Assembly (NCBI GenBank): GCA_938041615.1
Contig: CALISV010000234.1
Coordinates: 1 to 5,208 of the forward strand
Direction of reading: 5' to 3'
From: an uncultured Campylobacter sp.
GTDB lineage: Bacteria; Campylobacterota; Campylobacteria; Campylobacterales; Campylobacteraceae
DNA length: 5,208 bases
The position numbers and the translations under genes were made by a program. The notes beneath the pieces were generated by a model. That model worked only from the letters and a program-made list of their open reading frames with translations. It ran no database searches and had not been told where the DNA came from. Every line of letters begins with the position of its first letter. The first letter of the stretch is position 1. This document shows positions 1-4,979 of this stretch, piece after piece.

Positions 1-810
1 TTGGTTGTAAATTTAAATAAAACTGCCAAGATTAGATTTGGCGCAAATGAAAATGTAAACTGCGTTCTTGGTGTGGGTCATGATGCTTGGAAAAAGCTTG
101 AAATTTCAAAAAATCTGCCAAAAGAGCTTGTAAATTTTAAAGCGATAAAAGGCGATAAGCACGAAGCCGTGAGCACCGCGGGCGATATCCACGTGCATAT
201 TAGGGCGTTAGACGCTGCGGACTGCTTTGATATGGCGCAAAACATAAAGGCCGAACTTTTTAAATTTGCCAAGCTCGCAGACGAAACTCAGGGTTTTAAA
301 TACCACGACGGCAGGGCGATTATCGGCTTTGTAGACGGTACGGAAAATCCAAACGGCGAAGACAGGGACTTTTTTGCCAAAGTCGGCGACGAGGACGCGA
401 AATTTAAGGGCGGAAGCTATGTGTTCGTGCAAAAATATAAACACAAAATGAGAGAGTGGAATGCAACTAGCGTGAGCGAGCAAGAAAAGGTCATCGGCCG
501 CACGAAAGCAGACGACATCGAGATGAGCGAGGATGAAAAGCCTAGCAACTCGCACTCCGCCGCGGCAAACGTAGGAGATGATAAAAAAGTCGTTCGCGGA
601 AATATGCCTTTTGTCGAGGGAAGCGTGACGGGGACGTACTTTATCGCGTATGCTAGCACGTTTTCGACGGTTGAAGCGATGCTAAATAAGATGTTTATCG
701 GCGAGCCGCGCGGCAACTCGGATAGATTGCTTGATTTTAGTACGGCGATGACCGGAGCGCTATTTTTCGCGCCTACTTTTGATATGCTCTCAAGCTATAG
801 CGCGGAGTAG
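1..810 (+). CDS. DyP-type haem peroxidase, YfeX-like (5' partial)
   Basis: Dye-decolourising (DyP) family peroxidases bind haem b and use hydrogen peroxide to oxidise dyes, phenols, Mn or porphyrin-type substrates; the physiological substrate is usually unknown. Family hallmarks are visible in order (numbering from the first in-window codon): the GFVDG motif at 109-113 with the distal catalytic Asp112, followed by TENP; GGSYVFVQ at 137-144; VIGRTK at 164-169; PSNSH at 181-185, where His185 should be the proximal haem ligand; and VVRGNMPF at 197-204 with Arg199 as the distal Arg. Asp-His-Arg spacing (73 and 14 residues) fits the YfeX subgroup as I remember it. YfeX-type proteins are about 300 residues with roughly 30 more residues before this point, so the TTG at base 1 is probably an internal Leu codon and the true start lies to the left. 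No signal peptide can be judged. The C-terminus (TGALFFAPTFDML) looks complete. The next gene has its own promoter 269 bp downstream, so this gene is probably a separate unit. Family call secure; subgroup and role inferred. Confidence 0.9.
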   Translation: MVVNLNKTAKIRFGANENVNCVLGVGHDAWKKLEISKNLPKELVNFKAIKGDKHEAVSTAGDIHVHIRALDAADCFDMAQNIKAELFKFAKLADETQGFKYHDGRAIIGFVDGTENPNGEDRDFFAKVGDEDAKFKGGSYVFVQKYKHKMREWNATSVSEQEKVIGRTKADDIEMSEDEKPSNSHSAAANVGDDKKVVRGNMPFVEGSVTGTYFIAYASTFSTVEAMLNKMFIGEPRGNSDRLLDFSTAMTGALFFAPTFDMLSSYSAE

Positions 811-851
811 GATTTTTCGGCTCGCGAACCCTCCTAAATTTCTGGCGTTTT

Positions 852-877
852 GCGGGCTGCCGCTTTAAATTTTGCTT
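852..877 (+). terminator. Weak terminator candidate after the peroxidase gene
   Basis: A 4-bp GC stem (GCGG at 852-855, CCGC at 860-863, loop GCTG) is followed by TTTAAATTTTGC. It lies 42 bases after the peroxidase stop codon. The stem is short and the T run is interrupted, so this is only a candidate for factor-independent termination. Confidence 0.3.
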
Positions 878-944
878 TCAATAACCTCGCTAAATTCGCT
901 TTTAAAATTTAAAACCAAGATTAGTATTTTTTCGTAAGCTTTTA

Positions 945-980
945 CCGCTAAATTTGCAAAATTTACTTGCAAATTTACGG
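945..980. repeat. Long bulged inverted repeat upstream of the cytochrome promoter
   Basis: The left arm TAAATTTGCAA (949-959) is the exact reverse complement of TTGCAAATTTA (967-977). After a single bulged C (948) the stem continues as CCG (945-947) with CGG (978-980), giving 14 pairs around a 7-base loop (960-966). It also reads as a near-tandem direct repeat: TTGCAAAATTTAC (954-966) then TTGCAAATTTAC (967-978). It ends 63 bp before the -10 box. It could be an operator for a dimeric regulator, or a transcript-end hairpin for the peroxidase unit, though the sequence after it lacks a T run. AAATTT words are common in these genomes, so part of the symmetry may reflect base composition. Confidence 0.6.
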
Positions 981-992
981 CATGAACCGCGC

Positions 993-1010
993 AAATATAA
1001 AATTATATTT
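993..1010. repeat. AT-only palindrome near the promoter
   Basis: AAATATAA (993-1000) and TTATATTT (1003-1010) are perfect inverted arms separated by AA. The palindrome lies directly upstream of the tandem repeat and promoter. It could be a protein-binding site or an AT-rich upstream element. In sequence this AT-rich such palindromes arise by chance, so no regulator is assigned. Confidence 0.35.
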
Positions 1011-1017
1011 TTATAAA

Positions 1018-1039
1018 ATCATACTTTCATCATACTTTT
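1018..1039 (+). promoter_or_regulatory. Tandem 11-bp direct repeat overlapping the -35 region
   Basis: ATCATACTTTC (1018-1028) is followed immediately by ATCATACTTTT (1029-1039); the first ten bases are identical and only the last differs. The period is one helical turn and the pair ends four bases before the -10 box. Tandem sites of 10-11 bp are the usual target layout of OmpR-family response regulators, and in E. coli TorR activates torCAD from tandem decamer boxes. The repeats are seen directly; that a response regulator reads them is inferred, and the bases are not a clear match to the E. coli tor box. Confidence 0.5.
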
Positions 1040-1043
1040 CTTA

Positions 1044-1049
1044 TATAAT
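1044..1049 (+). promoter_or_regulatory. Sigma-70 type -10 box for the cytochrome gene
   Basis: A perfect TATAAT, preceded by T-rich sequence (CTTTTCTTA) instead of a TTGACA -35 box, is the usual Campylobacter housekeeping promoter style. Transcription would start near 1056, giving a leader of about 24 bases with the ribosome binding site in it. No equally good promoter is visible ahead of torA. Confidence 0.7.
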
Positions 1050-1068
1050 CTTTTTACATTTTAAATTT

Positions 1069-1075
1069 AAGGGAG
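1069..1075 (+). promoter_or_regulatory. Ribosome binding site of the cytochrome gene
   Basis: AAGGGAG ends four bases before the ATG at 1080 and fixes that codon as the start; the reading frame from it opens directly into a signal peptide. Confidence 0.8.
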
Positions 1076-1079
1076 CAAA

Positions 1080-1658
1080 ATGAAAAAAATCCTACTATCA
1101 AGCTTGCTCGCCTGTTCGCTCTTTGCAGCGGGCGAGGTGTACAGCCCATCGGTAAAAGACGTTTACGCCGACGCGACGTCGCAAAAAAGCATAGGCAGGC
1201 TCTTGCCGACGAACGGGGTTAAAATTTTAGCCACGCAGGGTGACCGCGTGAAAATCTCCGTTAAAGGCTACCAAAATCCGGCCGTTAGCAACGTCGTTTA
1301 TTTTAGCGACTCCGAGCGCGTCATCGCCGTGGCGTTTGCCAAAACCGCGACGCCTGAGATCAAGGTCGTAAAAAAGGGCGCTAACGGCAAATGGGACGAG
1401 GTCGAGACCGTGGTCTATGCGCAAAAAGACGGCTTTACGAGCGATCTAGGCGGACTTTTTGCTAAGGGCGGCGAGCTTTACAAAGAGAGTTGCGGCGTGT
1501 GTCATTCGCTACATCAAACCACGCACTACAAGGCAAATCAGTGGCCTAACCTGCTAAAATCGATGATCGCGCGAACGGCGATCGGCAAAGACGACGAGTG
1601 GCTGGTGATACAGTACCTGCAAAAGCACTCTGCTGACGTAAACGTGGCAAAAAAGTAA
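1080..1658 (+). CDS. Exported single-haem cytochrome c, TorC C-terminal-like electron donor
   Basis: Probable periplasmic electron carrier that feeds the reductase encoded at 2193. The 192-residue product begins with a Sec signal peptide: MKK, then a hydrophobic stretch to about residue 17, with likely signal peptidase I cleavage around FAA-GE (16-19). LLAC at 9-12 also resembles a lipobox, but Cys12 would be unusually early. Residues about 26-65 (VYADATSQ, SIGRLLPTNGVKI, GDRVKISVKGY) look like a bacterial SH3-like fold. The haem site is CGVCH at 138-142 (Cys138, Cys141, His142). After it come QWPNLLKSM (154-162), where Met162 is a plausible sixth iron ligand, and WLVIQYLQKH (174-183), a typical cytochrome c closing helix. 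This order resembles the C-terminal part of E. coli TorC without its pentahaem NapC/NrfH-type section. C. jejuni Cj0265c, a single-haem cytochrome next to its TMAO/DMSO reductase, is the closest precedent I know. The strong -10 box and RBS mark it as first gene of its unit. Confidence 0.88.
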   Translation: MKKILLSSLLACSLFAAGEVYSPSVKDVYADATSQKSIGRLLPTNGVKILATQGDRVKISVKGYQNPAVSNVVYFSDSERVIAVAFAKTATPEIKVVKKGANGKWDEVETVVYAQKDGFTSDLGGLFAKGGELYKESCGVCHSLHQTTHYKANQWPNLLKSMIARTAIGKDDEWLVIQYLQKHSADVNVAKK

Positions 1659-1665
1659 AAGCGGC

Positions 1666-1690
1666 GCGTAAATTTGACGAGGGTTTACGC
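1666..1690. repeat. Inverted repeat just after the cytochrome stop
   Basis: GCGTAAA (1666-1672) pairs with TTTACGC (1684-1690) around an 11-base loop. It starts eight bases after the stop codon. There is no following T run, so it is a 3'-end hairpin at most. Confidence 0.5.
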
Positions 1691-1698
1691 CTAACGCA

Positions 1699-1723
1699 CC
1701 CGCAAATGGACGAGATTTGCGGG
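1699..1723. repeat. Perfect 9-bp hairpin, possible terminator or processing stem
   Basis: CCCGCAAAT (1699-1707) pairs perfectly with ATTTGCGGG (1715-1723) around the loop GGACGAG. It is stable enough to act as a transcript-end or RNA-protecting hairpin after the cytochrome. The sequence after it (AGCTAAATTTATACG) is only mildly T-rich, so it does not fit a classic intrinsic terminator. Confidence 0.6.
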
Positions 1724-1748
1724 AGCTAAATTTATACGCTCTTTAAAA

Positions 1749-1770
1749 CGCCGAATTTGAAGGTTCGGCG
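1749..1770. repeat. 7-bp GC-rich hairpin
   Basis: CGCCGAA (1749-1755) pairs with TTCGGCG (1764-1770) around an 8-base loop. It is one of the consecutive stems that fill the gap. No function is evident. Confidence 0.5.
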
Positions 1771-1776
1771 GATGGT

Positions 1777-1812
1777 AAATTTAGCGTACAAAACGAGATA
1801 TACGCTAAATTT
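1777..1812. repeat. Perfect 12-bp inverted repeat
   Basis: AAATTTAGCGTA (1777-1788) is the exact reverse complement of TACGCTAAATTT (1801-1812), separated by 12 bases. It could form a cruciform or RNA stem, or bind a dimeric protein. Twelve matching pairs is more than expected by chance at this spacing. Confidence 0.65.
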
Positions 1813-1859
1813 GAGCGGCTGCTTTGCGAGCTAGGCTGCGCGAACGAGGCTTTTAGTTG

Positions 1860-1899
1860 TCAAATTTGACTCGCTGGACTAGAGAGCGGTCAAATTTGA
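1860..1899. repeat. 15-pair bulged inverted repeat built from TCAAATTTGA words
   Basis: TCAAATTTGAC (1860-1870), a bulged T (1871) and CGCT (1872-1875) pair with AGCG (1885-1888) and GTCAAATTTGA (1889-1899) around the loop GGACTAGAG. Each outer arm holds the self-complementary word TCAAATTTGA, so several alternative pairings exist. A further close word, TTAAATTTGAG, follows at 1910-1920. The words begin 30 and then 20 bases apart. Confidence 0.65.
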
Positions 1900-1930
1900 G
1901 CGTAAAAGCTTAAATTTGAGTCCGTGCAAA

Positions 1931-1964
1931 AGACCGGCTTTGCCAACCTGCGAAGTAAATTTTA
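1931..1964 (+). repeat. Decayed partial copy of the repeat module (second hairpin and tail)
   Basis: AGACCGGC-TTT-GCCAACCT (1931-1949) followed by GCGAAGTAAATTTTA matches the second hairpin and A-rich tail of the two full modules downstream. The inner GGC/GCC and outer AG/CT pairs remain, but three middle positions are A-C or C-A mismatches, as expected from decay of an older copy. Confidence 0.5.
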
Positions 1965-1971
1965 CAGGGTA

Positions 1972-1986
1972 CCCTACGCAGTAGGG
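1972..1986. repeat. Tight 6-bp hairpin ahead of module copy 1
   Basis: CCCTAC (1972-1977) pairs with GTAGGG (1981-1986) around the loop GCA. It overlaps the palindrome AGGGTACCCT (1966-1975), so two foldings compete. It is separated by a single base from the module that begins at 1988. Confidence 0.55.
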
Positions 1987-1987
1987 A

Positions 1988-2063
1988 CTTTAGGCGGGTG
2001 CAGGGAGCGCTTGCGCTTCCGCCCGTAAAGATCGGCTTTGCTGATCTGAGGAATCAAAAATAG
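1988..2063 (+). repeat. Two-hairpin repeat module, copy 1
   Basis: The module starts CTTTAGGCGGGTGCAGGGAG. Hairpin 1 is GGGAGCGC (2003-2010) with GCGCTTCC (2013-2020), one G-T wobble. It is extended outward by CGGG/CCCG (1995-1998 with 2022-2025) and CTTTA/TAAAG (1988-1992 with 2026-2030). Hairpin 2 is AGATCGGC (2029-2036), loop TTT, GCTGATCT (2040-2047), one G-T wobble. The tail is GAGGAATCAAAAATAG (2048-2063). The whole unit is repeated at 2109-2183 with changed stem bases but kept pairing. It may be a structured RNA or a REP-like dispersed element. Confidence 0.7.
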
Positions 2064-2082
2064 AAAAAAATGAGTCGAATTT

Positions 2083-2107
2083 ACGCCGCTTTCGAAAGAA
2101 GCGGTGT
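2083..2107. repeat. 9-bp hairpin ahead of module copy 2
   Basis: ACGCCGCTT (2083-2091) pairs with AAGCGGTGT (2099-2107), one G-T wobble, around TCGAAAG. It occupies the same place relative to module copy 2 as the CCCTAC/GTAGGG hairpin does to copy 1, although the sequence is unrelated. Confidence 0.55.
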
Positions 2108-2108
2108 G

Positions 2109-2183
2109 CTTCAGGTGGGTGCAGGGAGTATTTATACTCCCGCTCGGAGGTCGGATTTTATTCGACCGAGAAGTAAAAAATAG
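2109..2183 (+). repeat. Two-hairpin repeat module, copy 2, abutting the torA ribosome binding site
   Basis: The module starts CTTCAGGTGGGTGCAGGGAG. Hairpin 1 is GGGAGTAT (2124-2131) with ATACTCCC (2134-2141), eight perfect pairs. Hairpin 2 is GGTCGGAT (2149-2156), loop TTT, ATTCGACC (2160-2167), with a G-T wobble at the same stem position as in copy 1. The tail GAGAAGTAAAAAATAG runs into the torA Shine-Dalgarno. Alternative pairings exist: CTCGG (2143-2147) with CCGAG (2166-2170) competes with hairpin 2. The second stem ends 15 bases before AGGAG, so its folding could influence ribosome access, but nothing pairs directly with the Shine-Dalgarno. Confidence 0.7.
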
Positions 2184-2190
2184 GAGAGGA
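2182..2190 (+). promoter_or_regulatory. Ribosome binding site of torA
   Basis: AGGAGAGGA lies just ahead of the ATG at 2193 (six bases from the end of AGGAG). It fixes that start, from which the Tat signal follows at once. Confidence 0.85.
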
Positions 2191-2192
2191 AA

Positions 2193-4763
2193 ATGAACCT
2201 ACAAAGACGAAATGTATTAAAAGGCGGAGCGGCGCTTGCGGCGGCTCCTTTGTTTTCTAGCGTAACGGCGTCAAATTTACTCGGCGCCGAGCTAAATACG
2301 GCAAACGTACGTAACGGCGAGGTGCTAACGGCTGCTCACTGGGGCATGCTAAAGGTTAGCATCAAAGACGGCAAGATCGTAAAATCAGAGCCGTTTCAAA
2401 AAACGAGCGAAGTGTATAATCCGCTGCAACACTACACCGCCGACATGGTCTATAAATCACGCATAAAATACCCTATGGTGCGCAAAAGCTACCTAGAAAA
2501 TCCGGACTCGCCAAAACCAGAGCTAAGAGGTAAAGACGGCTGGGTACGCGTACGCTACGAGGACGCGATAAAACTAGTGGCTAGAGAGCTAAAAAAGACG
2601 AGAAAACAAAAGGGGCTAGAGGGCGTGTTTGCGGGTAGTTACGGCTGGAAATCAAGCGGCAACGTGCATAACTCGCGAATTTTACTTCATAGATTTATGA
2701 ACCTTAGCGGCGGATTCGTGGGCTCGCTAGGCGACTACTCAACCGGCGCTAGCCAGATCATCATGCCTCACGTAGTGGGTAGCATCGAGGTCTACGAGCA
2801 GCAAACTAGCTGGCCTGTGGTGCTAGAAAACTCAAAAGTAGTCGTCATCTGGGGCGCAAACCCGATGGCAACCCTTCGCATAGCGTGGACGAGCACCGAC
2901 GAGCAGGGATTTAAGTACTTTGAAGAGCTAAAAAAACGCAGCAATATAAAGGTCATAATAATAGACCCAATCAGAAGCGATACGGCGCAGTACTTTGACA
3001 AGGCTCAGTGGATAGCTCCGGTGCCAAACACCGACACCGCGATGATGCTAGGCATGATGCACTACCTATACGAGAGCGGCAAATACGATAAAAACTTCAT
3101 CGAGACCTATACGAGCGGTTTTGATAAGTTCCTACCGTATCTGCTCGGTAAAACTGACGGCACGCCTAAAAATTTAGAGTGGGCGAGCAAAATTTGCGGC
3201 CTAAAAGCAAGCCTCATAAAAGAGCTTGCCGATACCTTCGCCGCTAACCGCACGATGATAATGAGCGGATGGGGTATGCAGCGCGCGCATCACGGCGAGC
3301 AGCCGCACTGGGCGATGGTGACTTTGGCGGCGATGCTAGGACAGATCGGGCTTCCTGGCGGAGGTTTTGGCCTTAGCTACCACTACTCAAACGGCGGCGC
3401 TCCGACTTGCAAAGGCGCGGTTATCGGCGGCGTAAATAGCGCAAGCGTGGGTAAATTTAACGACGAGGGCGAGTTTATCGGTACCGATAGCGGAGAATTT
3501 GACGCAAACGGCCGCTTCGTCGCTAAAGCCGCGGCAGTAGCTGGCACTGGTCAAAGCTGGCTGCAAAAGGCGACAAACTATGCATTCCCGGTCGCTCGTA
3601 TCGCGGACGCCCTGCTAAATCCGGGCAAAGTGATCGATCACGACGGCAAGAAAATCACGTATCCGGATATCGACTTTATCTACTGGGTCGGCGGCAATCC
3701 TTTGGCTCATCATCAAGAGACGAACCGCCTGCTAGAAGCGTGGCGCAAACCTCGCACGGTAGTCGTAAACGAAGCTTATTGGACGCCGACGGCTAAGATG
3801 GCTGATATTGTATTTCCGACTACTACCGCATACGAGCGCAACGACGTAACGATGACGGGCGACTACTCGAATATGAACATAGTGCCGATGAAGCAAGTCG
3901 TGGAAAAATACGCCGAAGCTCGCGATGATTATCAAATTTTCACCGATCTTTGCAAGGCGTACGCTAAAAATTTAGTCGTAGCCTACACCGACAACGGCAA
4001 GGACGAATTTGACTGGATCAAAGAGTACTACGGCGCGGCGTACGAGCAGGTCAAGGCTATACCTGATTTTGAAACCGATATGAAGCCGTTTGAGGAGTTT
4101 TGGAACGAAAATAAGCCGGTAACTTTTGCCTCGACGCCTGAGAGCGATACGTGGGTGAGATTTGGCGAGTTTAGAGAGGATCCGGTGCTAAATCCGCTAG
4201 GAACGCCAAGCGGCCTAATCGAAATTTACTCCGAAACCATCGAGAAAATGGGTTATGAGGACTGCGGCGCGCATCCGATGTGGTTCGAGCCCGTCGAGTG
4301 GCTGGGTATGAAAGATAAGCCTGCGAAATTTCACCTGCTTAGCCTGCATCCGCTCGATCGCTTGCATTCGCAGCAGAGCAACACCTCAAATCGCAAGAGA
4401 TACGCCGTCGCGGATCGAGAGCCGGTGCTAATAAATACCGAGGATGCTAAGGAGCTCGGCATTAAGCAGGGCGATCTGGTGCGCGTGTTTAACGCTCGCG
4501 GCGAAATTTTGGCGGGAGCCAACGTAAGCAGCGACATAATGCGCGGCGTGGTGCAGATTTTCGAAGGCGCGTGGTACGATCCTAACGCCGAGGGGCTTTG
4601 CAAAAACGGAAATCCGAACGTGCTTACGATCGATCTTCCTACGAGCGAGCTTGCCAACGGCAACATCTCCCACACGGCGCTGGTAGATATCGAGCTTTAT
4701 AAACACAAGGCGGGCGAGGATATCAAACTAACCGCATTTATGCCGCCTAAAGGGGCGAAGTAG
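2193..4763 (+). CDS. torA: Periplasmic TMAO/S-oxide reductase, Mo-bisMGD catalytic subunit
   Basis: Terminal respiratory reductase of the DMSO-reductase family: it reduces trimethylamine N-oxide to trimethylamine, and probably S-oxides, with electrons from a periplasmic cytochrome c. The 856 residues fit the TorA/DorA length. A Tat signal starts the protein: Arg5-Arg6 in QRRNVLKGG, then an Ala-rich stretch, with cleavage near residue 32 (LLGA-EL), so it should be folded with cofactor before export. There is no Cys before residue 335, so no N-terminal 4Fe-4S site, as in TorA/DorA/BisC enzymes. GSYGW (148-152) matches the DorA active-site Tyr114/Trp116 region. GDYSTGASQ (180-188) carries Ser183, the expected Mo ligand. 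VVVIWGANP (216-224), MSGWGMQRAHHGEQ (357-370) and WVGGNPLAHHQ (498-508) are typical cofactor-binding segments. The dinucleotide-binding domain covers about 712-835 (LHPLDRLHSQ at 718-727). The closest precedent I know is C. jejuni Cj0264c. The maturation chaperone TorD is not in the window. BisC/MtsZ-type sulfoxide specificity cannot be excluded. Confidence 0.93.
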   Translation: MNLQRRNVLKGGAALAAAPLFSSVTASNLLGAELNTANVRNGEVLTAAHWGMLKVSIKDGKIVKSEPFQKTSEVYNPLQHYTADMVYKSRIKYPMVRKSYLENPDSPKPELRGKDGWVRVRYEDAIKLVARELKKTRKQKGLEGVFAGSYGWKSSGNVHNSRILLHRFMNLSGGFVGSLGDYSTGASQIIMPHVVGSIEVYEQQTSWPVVLENSKVVVIWGANPMATLRIAWTSTDEQGFKYFEELKKRSNIKVIIIDPIRSDTAQYFDKAQWIAPVPNTDTAMMLGMMHYLYESGKYDKNFIETYTSGFDKFLPYLLGKTDGTPKNLEWASKICGLKASLIKELADTFAANRTMIMSGWGMQRAHHGEQPHWAMVTLAAMLGQIGLPGGGFGLSYHYSNGGAPTCKGAVIGGVNSASVGKFNDEGEFIGTDSGEFDANGRFVAKAAAVAGTGQSWLQKATNYAFPVARIADALLNPGKVIDHDGKKITYPDIDFIYWVGGNPLAHHQETNRLLEAWRKPRTVVVNEAYWTPTAKMADIVFPTTTAYERNDVTMTGDYSNMNIVPMKQVVEKYAEARDDYQIFTDLCKAYAKNLVVAYTDNGKDEFDWIKEYYGAAYEQVKAIPDFETDMKPFEEFWNENKPVTFASTPESDTWVRFGEFREDPVLNPLGTPSGLIEIYSETIEKMGYEDCGAHPMWFEPVEWLGMKDKPAKFHLLSLHPLDRLHSQQSNTSNRKRYAVADREPVLINTEDAKELGIKQGDLVRVFNARGEILAGANVSSDIMRGVVQIFEGAWYDPNAEGLCKNGNPNVLTIDLPTSELANGNISHTALVDIELYKHKAGEDIKLTAFMPPKGAK

Positions 4764-4812
4764 GGATTGGGGAGGGGCGGTCTGGGTTTTAGGGCGAGGC
4801 TCTATCCCCGGA

Positions 4813-4857
4813 TCGCCGAGGATTTGCTGCGGCGACGGGCTGAGTGAATTTTATTTG
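4813..4857 (+). terminator. Weak terminator candidate after torA
   Basis: TCGCCG (4813-4818) pairs with CGGCGA (4830-4835) around an 11-base loop, and a T-rich stretch AATTTTATTT follows at 4848-4857. The 12-base spacer between stem and T run is too long for a textbook intrinsic terminator, so the call is tentative. Confidence 0.3.
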
Positions 4858-4882
4858 CCATAGCTTTGTAAGTGCAGTAAGC

Positions 4883-4927
4883 TAGAGGAGAGGCGAGCGA
4901 GTATTTGCCTCGCCGTCCTACTCTCTA
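4883..4927. repeat. Imperfect inverted repeat between convergent genes
   Basis: GGCGAG (4892-4897) pairs with CTCGCC (4909-4914). AGG (4886-4888) with CCT (4917-4919), or TAGAG (4883-4887) with CTCTA (4923-4927), could extend it. It lies between the torA stop and the stop of the minus-strand gene, where a two-way transcript end would be expected. Neither strand shows a proper T run after it. Confidence 0.4.
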
Positions 4928-4979
4928 TTTGCTCGTGAAATTCTCGCTAAATTTAAGAACTTGCCGTTTGGCTAGAATT

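Larger units (their letters stand above)
1659..2192. other. 534-bp structured gap between cytochrome and torA
   Basis: No convincing gene is present: open stretches are short, lack start codons with ribosome binding sites, or look like chance. Instead the stretch holds a series of inverted repeats (1666-1690, 1699-1723, 1749-1770, 1777-1812, 1860-1899, 1972-1986, 2083-2107) and two copies of a two-hairpin module (1988-2063 and 2109-2183), plus a decayed partial copy at 1931-1964. No obvious -10 box is seen for torA. The transcript from the cytochrome promoter may therefore run through, with this segment forming a highly folded intercistronic RNA. The stretch may also be an accumulation of intergenic repeat elements. 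Confidence 0.75.

Noticed and set aside
1..3. TTG as the start codon of the peroxidase
   Set aside because: It is simply the first in-frame codon of the window; the family needs about 30 more N-terminal residues.
208..716. Overlapping minus-strand open frames inside the peroxidase gene
   Set aside because: They are antisense shadows of a well-conserved gene, with Cys/Phe/Ser-rich products and no family motifs.
1227..1424. Minus-strand open frame inside the cytochrome gene
   Set aside because: Antisense shadow of a clear cytochrome c; no start signals and no recognisable domain.
1772..1834. Tiny ATG-initiated frame of 20 codons (MVNLAYKTRY...)
   Set aside because: Too short, without a Shine-Dalgarno, and made mostly of the arms of the 1777-1812 inverted repeat.
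1747..1869. 40-codon open stretch with protein-like residues (KFSVQNEIYAKFERLLCELG)
   Set aside because: No start codon or ribosome binding site, and it is filled with inverted repeats. It may be a gene remnant but cannot be supported as coding.
1860..1920. CRISPR-like array from the repeated TCAAATTTGA words
   Set aside because: Words are only about 10 bases, spacing is irregular (30 and 20), spacers are too short and no cas genes are near.
4331..4706. Two minus-strand open frames inside the 3' end of torA
   Set aside because: Both lie opposite the conserved molybdopterin dinucleotide-binding domain and show no protein motifs.
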